DNA of 64,000 nt from Cenarchaeum symbiont of Oopsacas minuta (GTDB lineage: Archaea; Thermoproteota; Nitrososphaeria; Nitrososphaerales; Nitrosopumilaceae), in contig JAJIZT010000001.1 in NCBI GenBank assembly GCA_029948415.1, positions 36,457 to 100,456 of the forward strand, given 5' to 3'. The position numbers and the translations under genes are program-made. The notes beneath the pieces are model-generated. The model ran no database searches and was not told where the DNA came from. It saw only the letters and a program-made list of their open reading frames with translations. This document shows positions 61,208-64,000 of this stretch, piece by piece (positions within the stretch are counted from its first letter, which is position 1; each line of letters begins with the position of its first letter).

Positions 61208-62760
61208 TGGTTCTCATCTGTACCTGTTTTGTTATCTGCCTGTTCAGATGCTTCTTGTATCATTGGGTATACTATTGGACAGTTTATCACATGGTTGGAG
61301 TTTAGCGGTCTAGCTTGGGTAATTGTAATAGATTCAGTTGCATATGCTGCCTTTATGTCATCTTTGTTTGCCAAAACTTGCGCCTCACCTGGATTTACCC
61401 AATCTATTATGCTTATTTTTTGTATCGGTGAATAGTCATTCTCACCAGGAATGCCATATCTTATCGAAGGTTGGAATCCCAATGGTCCTGAACCATTTAT
61501 TCCATTTCTAAACTCATAATAATCTGTAGCAGCATCAGAATTTGCTAGTATAGAGGAAGCTGGCGCTCCAACTATACCCATAGTATTGGCTATCTCTAAA
61601 GGCGTAGTGGCAACAGGTATACAATATAGAGTTCTTCCATCTTCGGCCCATTCTCTATGAGATACAAATGTGACCGTCATGTTCGCCTCATCTATGGAGA
61701 GGATCTGCGAACCAGTTCCATATGGTAATTTTTCATAATCTGTTATGGTTAAATTTGCTATTTGTGGCATAGCTCCTCCTGGCCATTTTATCTGTGGCAT
61801 ATTTAGAATTGGTCCAGATTTATCTAGCACAACTCTACCTTTGCCCACCTGTTCTAGTAGATCATTCTCCGATTCAATGATGGATTCTTTCTGTCCCTTG
61901 TTCCATTCAGCTGTAATCATCAGACGCAATGAACCATATAGTGGTTGCTCTGGTGTATTTGAAAATATCTCGGACTGATATCCGTAAACACCTGTGCCCT
62001 TTATGCCATTCTTAAATAGATACACTTTGCCTAGTGCTAATTCTGGAACATCTTCAAGGGATACAGCTAGAGATACGTTATAGTTTTGCCACTTTGTTAT
62101 ATCTTTGGCAATATTTTGTTTGCTTGCATCAGTTATCACATAATGTACATCTCCACCATCATAAAATCCTAGATGCATCGGTAGTGTTATCGGTAAAACT
62201 GTTCTAGCAAGTTTTAGATCTGGTTGGCGATCCGCCGTTGATACCAATACTGTATTTACTATCATATCTATTGGTTCTCCCCGAATCCATCCGTCTATAC
62301 TTGCTGTAGCTTTGAACGAACTGTTGTCTGAATGTAATGCAAGGGCTGCGCCAACAAAATCGATCGAGTTGGACTTGCTAGGCTCCAAAAGTGTAATGGC
62401 ATATTTTGTATCACCGTCTACGGTCCATATAGGCTGGTCATCTGCATCGCCGTCTTTGAGCTCGTGTAGTACCATTACTTTAACAGGTGAGCTTGCCGTA
62501 TACGTTAGCGTTCCCACGTATATCGTACCTGGGTTAGGTGAAAGCAATATTGCCATCTCTTTACCGTTATTTCCTATTCCCGGATCGCTGCTAGATTGAA
62601 CCGTTTCAGTAAAGTGAATTTTTCTTATGGTTTTTGCCTCTGCTACTTGATCTGGCGCTCCAAAGATCATCATCGTAGATGCAATGATCAAAGTTGCTAT
62701 TACAAGAGCAACTGTCAATCTCATATGGGGCAAAGACACAACAGCGGTTGAATTTTTTAC
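61204..62760 (-). CDS. Large secreted protein of unknown function
   Basis: 518 aa from ATG 62760 (ATG 62784 adds 8 residues). N-terminal signal anchor (LTVALVIATLIIASTMMIFG), then a beta-rich chain with two similar halves: each ends in a variant of LYxFKNGIxGxGxxGYQxxI/F (about residues 245-260 and 420-435), indicating an internal duplication. Few cysteines. Ends with an acidic tail. Translationally coupled to cbiH downstream, so a link to corrinoid or cobalt handling is possible but unproven. Confidence 0.72.
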   Translation of the reverse strand, partial: VKNSTAVVSLPHMRLTVALVIATLIIASTMMIFGAPDQVAEAKTIRKIHFTETVQSSSDPGIGNNGKEMAILLSPNPGTIYVGTLTYTASSPVKVMVLHELKDGDADDQPIWTVDGDTKYAITLLEPSKSNSIDFVGAALALHSDNSSFKATASIDGWIRGEPIDMIVNTVLVSTADRQPDLKLARTVLPITLPMHLGFYDGGDVHYVITDASKQNIAKDITKWQNYNVSLAVSLEDVPELALGKVYLFKNGIKGTGVYGYQSEIFSNTPEQPLYGSLRLMITAEWNKGQKESIIESENDLLEQVGKGRVVLDKSGPILNMPQIKWPGGAMPQIANLTITDYEKLPYGTGSQILSIDEANMTVTFVSHREWAEDGRTLYCIPVATTPLEIANTMGIVGAPASSILANSDAATDYYEFRNGINGSGPLGFQPSIRYGIPGENDYSPIQKISIIDWVNPGEAQVLANKDDIKAAYATESITITQARPLNSNHVINCPIVYPMIQEASEQADNKTGTDENQ

Positions 62761-62815
62761 CATATGTATGCAAAATCCATACATTATATTATACTAACTA
62801 GATGTAATTATAATA

Positions 62816-63025
62816 TTGGAGAAAAAATCATATGAATGTATCAAATGTGGGACAAAAGAATACACATCAGGCAAGATACGTACCACTGGCTCGGGTCTAT
62901 CTCGATTTGTAAACGTACAAAACAAAGAATTTATCACTGTAACATGCGCTAGTTGCGGATATACTGATATGTATAAAGTTTCCACTGGAACTGCTGGCAA
63001 AATTATAGATCTATTTACAAACTAG
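62816..63025 (+). CDS. Zinc-ribbon nucleic-acid-binding-like protein
   Basis: 69 aa from TTG 62816. CIKCG at residues 8-12 and CASCGY near 44 form a zinc ribbon around GKIRTTGSGLSRFVNVQNKE; this compact form is common in archaea and bacteria, function unknown. Its stop overlaps the 3' end of the aspartate kinase gene by 4 bp. Confidence 0.8.
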   Translation: MEKKSYECIKCGTKEYTSGKIRTTGSGLSRFVNVQNKEFITVTCASCGYTDMYKVSTGTAGKIIDLFTN

Positions 63026-64000
63026 TGACCAAGTTTAAACTCATCATGTACAGCTTTAACAGCCTTGCGTGAATCCGAGTCACGTACAACAAATGCTAGG
63101 TTGAGCTCTGATGAGCCTTGTGTTATCATGGCGACATTTACAGATTTTTTTGCCACTGCGCCAAATACTCTAGCAGCGGCTCCGACGGTTCCACGCATTC
63201 CGGCACCTATCAATGCAACTATGGTCATATTTGGAGTGACTTCGATCTTTTTTATTATTTTTCCAAGAAGCGATTTTTCCATGATGTGAACCGTCTTGTC
63301 TGTATCTGTTTTTTTTACGGTTATGGTTATACTAGACTCTGAGGGATTTTGTGTTATCATCATAATGTTGACATTCGCTGCTGCAAGTGTATCAAATATC
63401 TTAACTGCCGTTCCAGGAGCTCCTGCCATATTTGTGCCCCTAATGTCGACAATGGTATTGTTTTTGAACGCACTAACACATTTTATTGACTTTTTAACAT
63501 CCGCACTAGGTGACGAGAGGACTAGTGTACCTAGAGTTTTTGAAGATACGCTCCGTATCCGCATGGGTATTTTTTTGGCAAATAAAGGCTCAAATGTTTT
63601 TGGGTGAATCTGTTGTGCACCAAACATAGACATCTCCATTGCTTCCGAGTATGAGACCTCGCGTATAATTTTGGCATTATCAACCACGGAAGGATCAGCG
63701 GTCATCATACCGTCTGTATCTCCCACTAGCCAAATCTCGTCGGCCTTTACACAAGAAGCGATTATGGATGCTGTGTAATCTGAACCGCCACGACCCATTG
63801 TGGTAATGTGCCCGTGCTGATCCCCTCCAGAGAATCCTCCTATTACTGGAGTAATTTTTTTTGACAAGAGTGTCTCGATATTCTTAAAGACACGCAGACG
63901 TGTTGTATTCATCAACGGCATACAGTTGCCATAGTTTGAATCAGTTACAATTCCCACCTCTTTACCAGTCATAGATTGTGTTTTTCGCCCAAGATCCGCT
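63022..64000 (-). CDS. lysC: Aspartate kinase (N-terminus beyond the window)
   Basis: About 325 codons of the C-terminal part are present. GRGGSDYTASIIAS lies in the catalytic amino-acid-kinase domain, DGMMTADPSVV binds ATP, and two ACT domains follow (NIMMITQNPSESSITITV and NVAMITQGSSELNLAFVV, each the ACT signature). Commits aspartate to Lys/Thr/Met synthesis; ACT domains give feedback control. The upstream frame stays open to base 64000. Confidence 0.94.
   Translation of the reverse strand, partial: ADLGRKTQSMTGKEVGIVTDSNYGNCMPLMNTTRLRVFKNIETLLSKKITPVIGGFSGGDQHGHITTMGRGGSDYTASIIASCVKADEIWLVGDTDGMMTADPSVVDNAKIIREVSYSEAMEMSMFGAQQIHPKTFEPLFAKKIPMRIRSVSSKTLGTLVLSSPSADVKKSIKCVSAFKNNTIVDIRGTNMAGAPGTAVKIFDTLAAANVNIMMITQNPSESSITITVKKTDTDKTVHIMEKSLLGKIIKKIEVTPNMTIVALIGAGMRGTVGAAARVFGAVAKKSVNVAMITQGSSELNLAFVVRDSDSRKAVKAVHDEFKLGH

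Noticed and set aside
60908-61435. A 175-codon open frame on the plus strand
   Set aside because: It lies antisense to cbiH and the secreted protein gene, has unlikely composition (rich in Cys, Tyr, Ser), and both opposing genes have clear homology or a signal peptide.

Overview
The window looks like a chromosomal segment of an ammonia-oxidising archaeon of the Thaumarchaeota (Nitrososphaerota), most likely a low-GC Nitrosopumilales relative; the genus cannot be fixed from sequence alone. Support comes from archaeal information-processing genes (TFB, archaeosine tgtA, taw1, bud32, rps19e, PDCD5, RNase P Rpr2, the KH/beta-CASP factor aCPSF1, proteasome beta), glycerol-1-phosphate dehydrogenase (egsA), archaeal SepF, a very large acidic S-layer protein, many TTG/GTG starts, near-leaderless TATA-box promoters and a tRNA with an extra intron in its D-loop.

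Layout. 1-760: right end of an IS630-type element and a decayed IS5-like transposase. 761-6757: assimilatory sulfate genes (sat, cysH), a ThiI-like protein, a glycosyltransferase, a candidate structured RNA, two small conserved genes and an SDR. 6834-11000: an AT-rich accessory island with IS5-like and IS110 remnants, DUF488, a DprA/SLOG protein followed by a frameshifted phosphoribosyltransferase, and two unknown genes. 11264-14399: a four-gene operon, TFB -> ParB-like -> unknown -> type IV prepilin peptidase. 14718-21214: RNA modification and housekeeping genes. 21436-25863: the S-layer gene with its own promoter and U-tract terminator. 26211-35870: core metabolism and tRNA modification, interrupted at 30491-31691 by a DUF3800 gene bracketed by short TIR repeats. 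35871-37675: a second accessory patch (IS remnants, an IS630 fragment fused to an unknown ORF, a structured segment, a ribbon-helix-helix pair with a palindromic operator).

37856-45225 is core again: a PP-loop enzyme, sepF, aCPSF1, psmB, egsA, an FKBP and an aminotransferase. 45225-46900 holds two degenerate tRNA-Leu-like sequences, a Panacea-type antitoxin with a small membrane protein, and a TIR repeat. 46899-64000 carries nadM, bluB, cyclophilin, a PfkB kinase, a complete pstSCAB-phoU operon, tyrS, cbiH and the start of aspartate kinase.

The most striking structural signal is a family of about 79-bp miniature elements (four full copies and one fragment, TIR GTATGAGGTCA). One copy has inserted at the very 3' end of the FKBP gene, left an 8-bp duplication (TTTGAGCC), and now supplies the last residues and the stop codon of the protein. 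The best candidates for unusual systems are the Panacea/membrane-protein pair, the DprA-PRTase pair and the ribbon-helix-helix pair.
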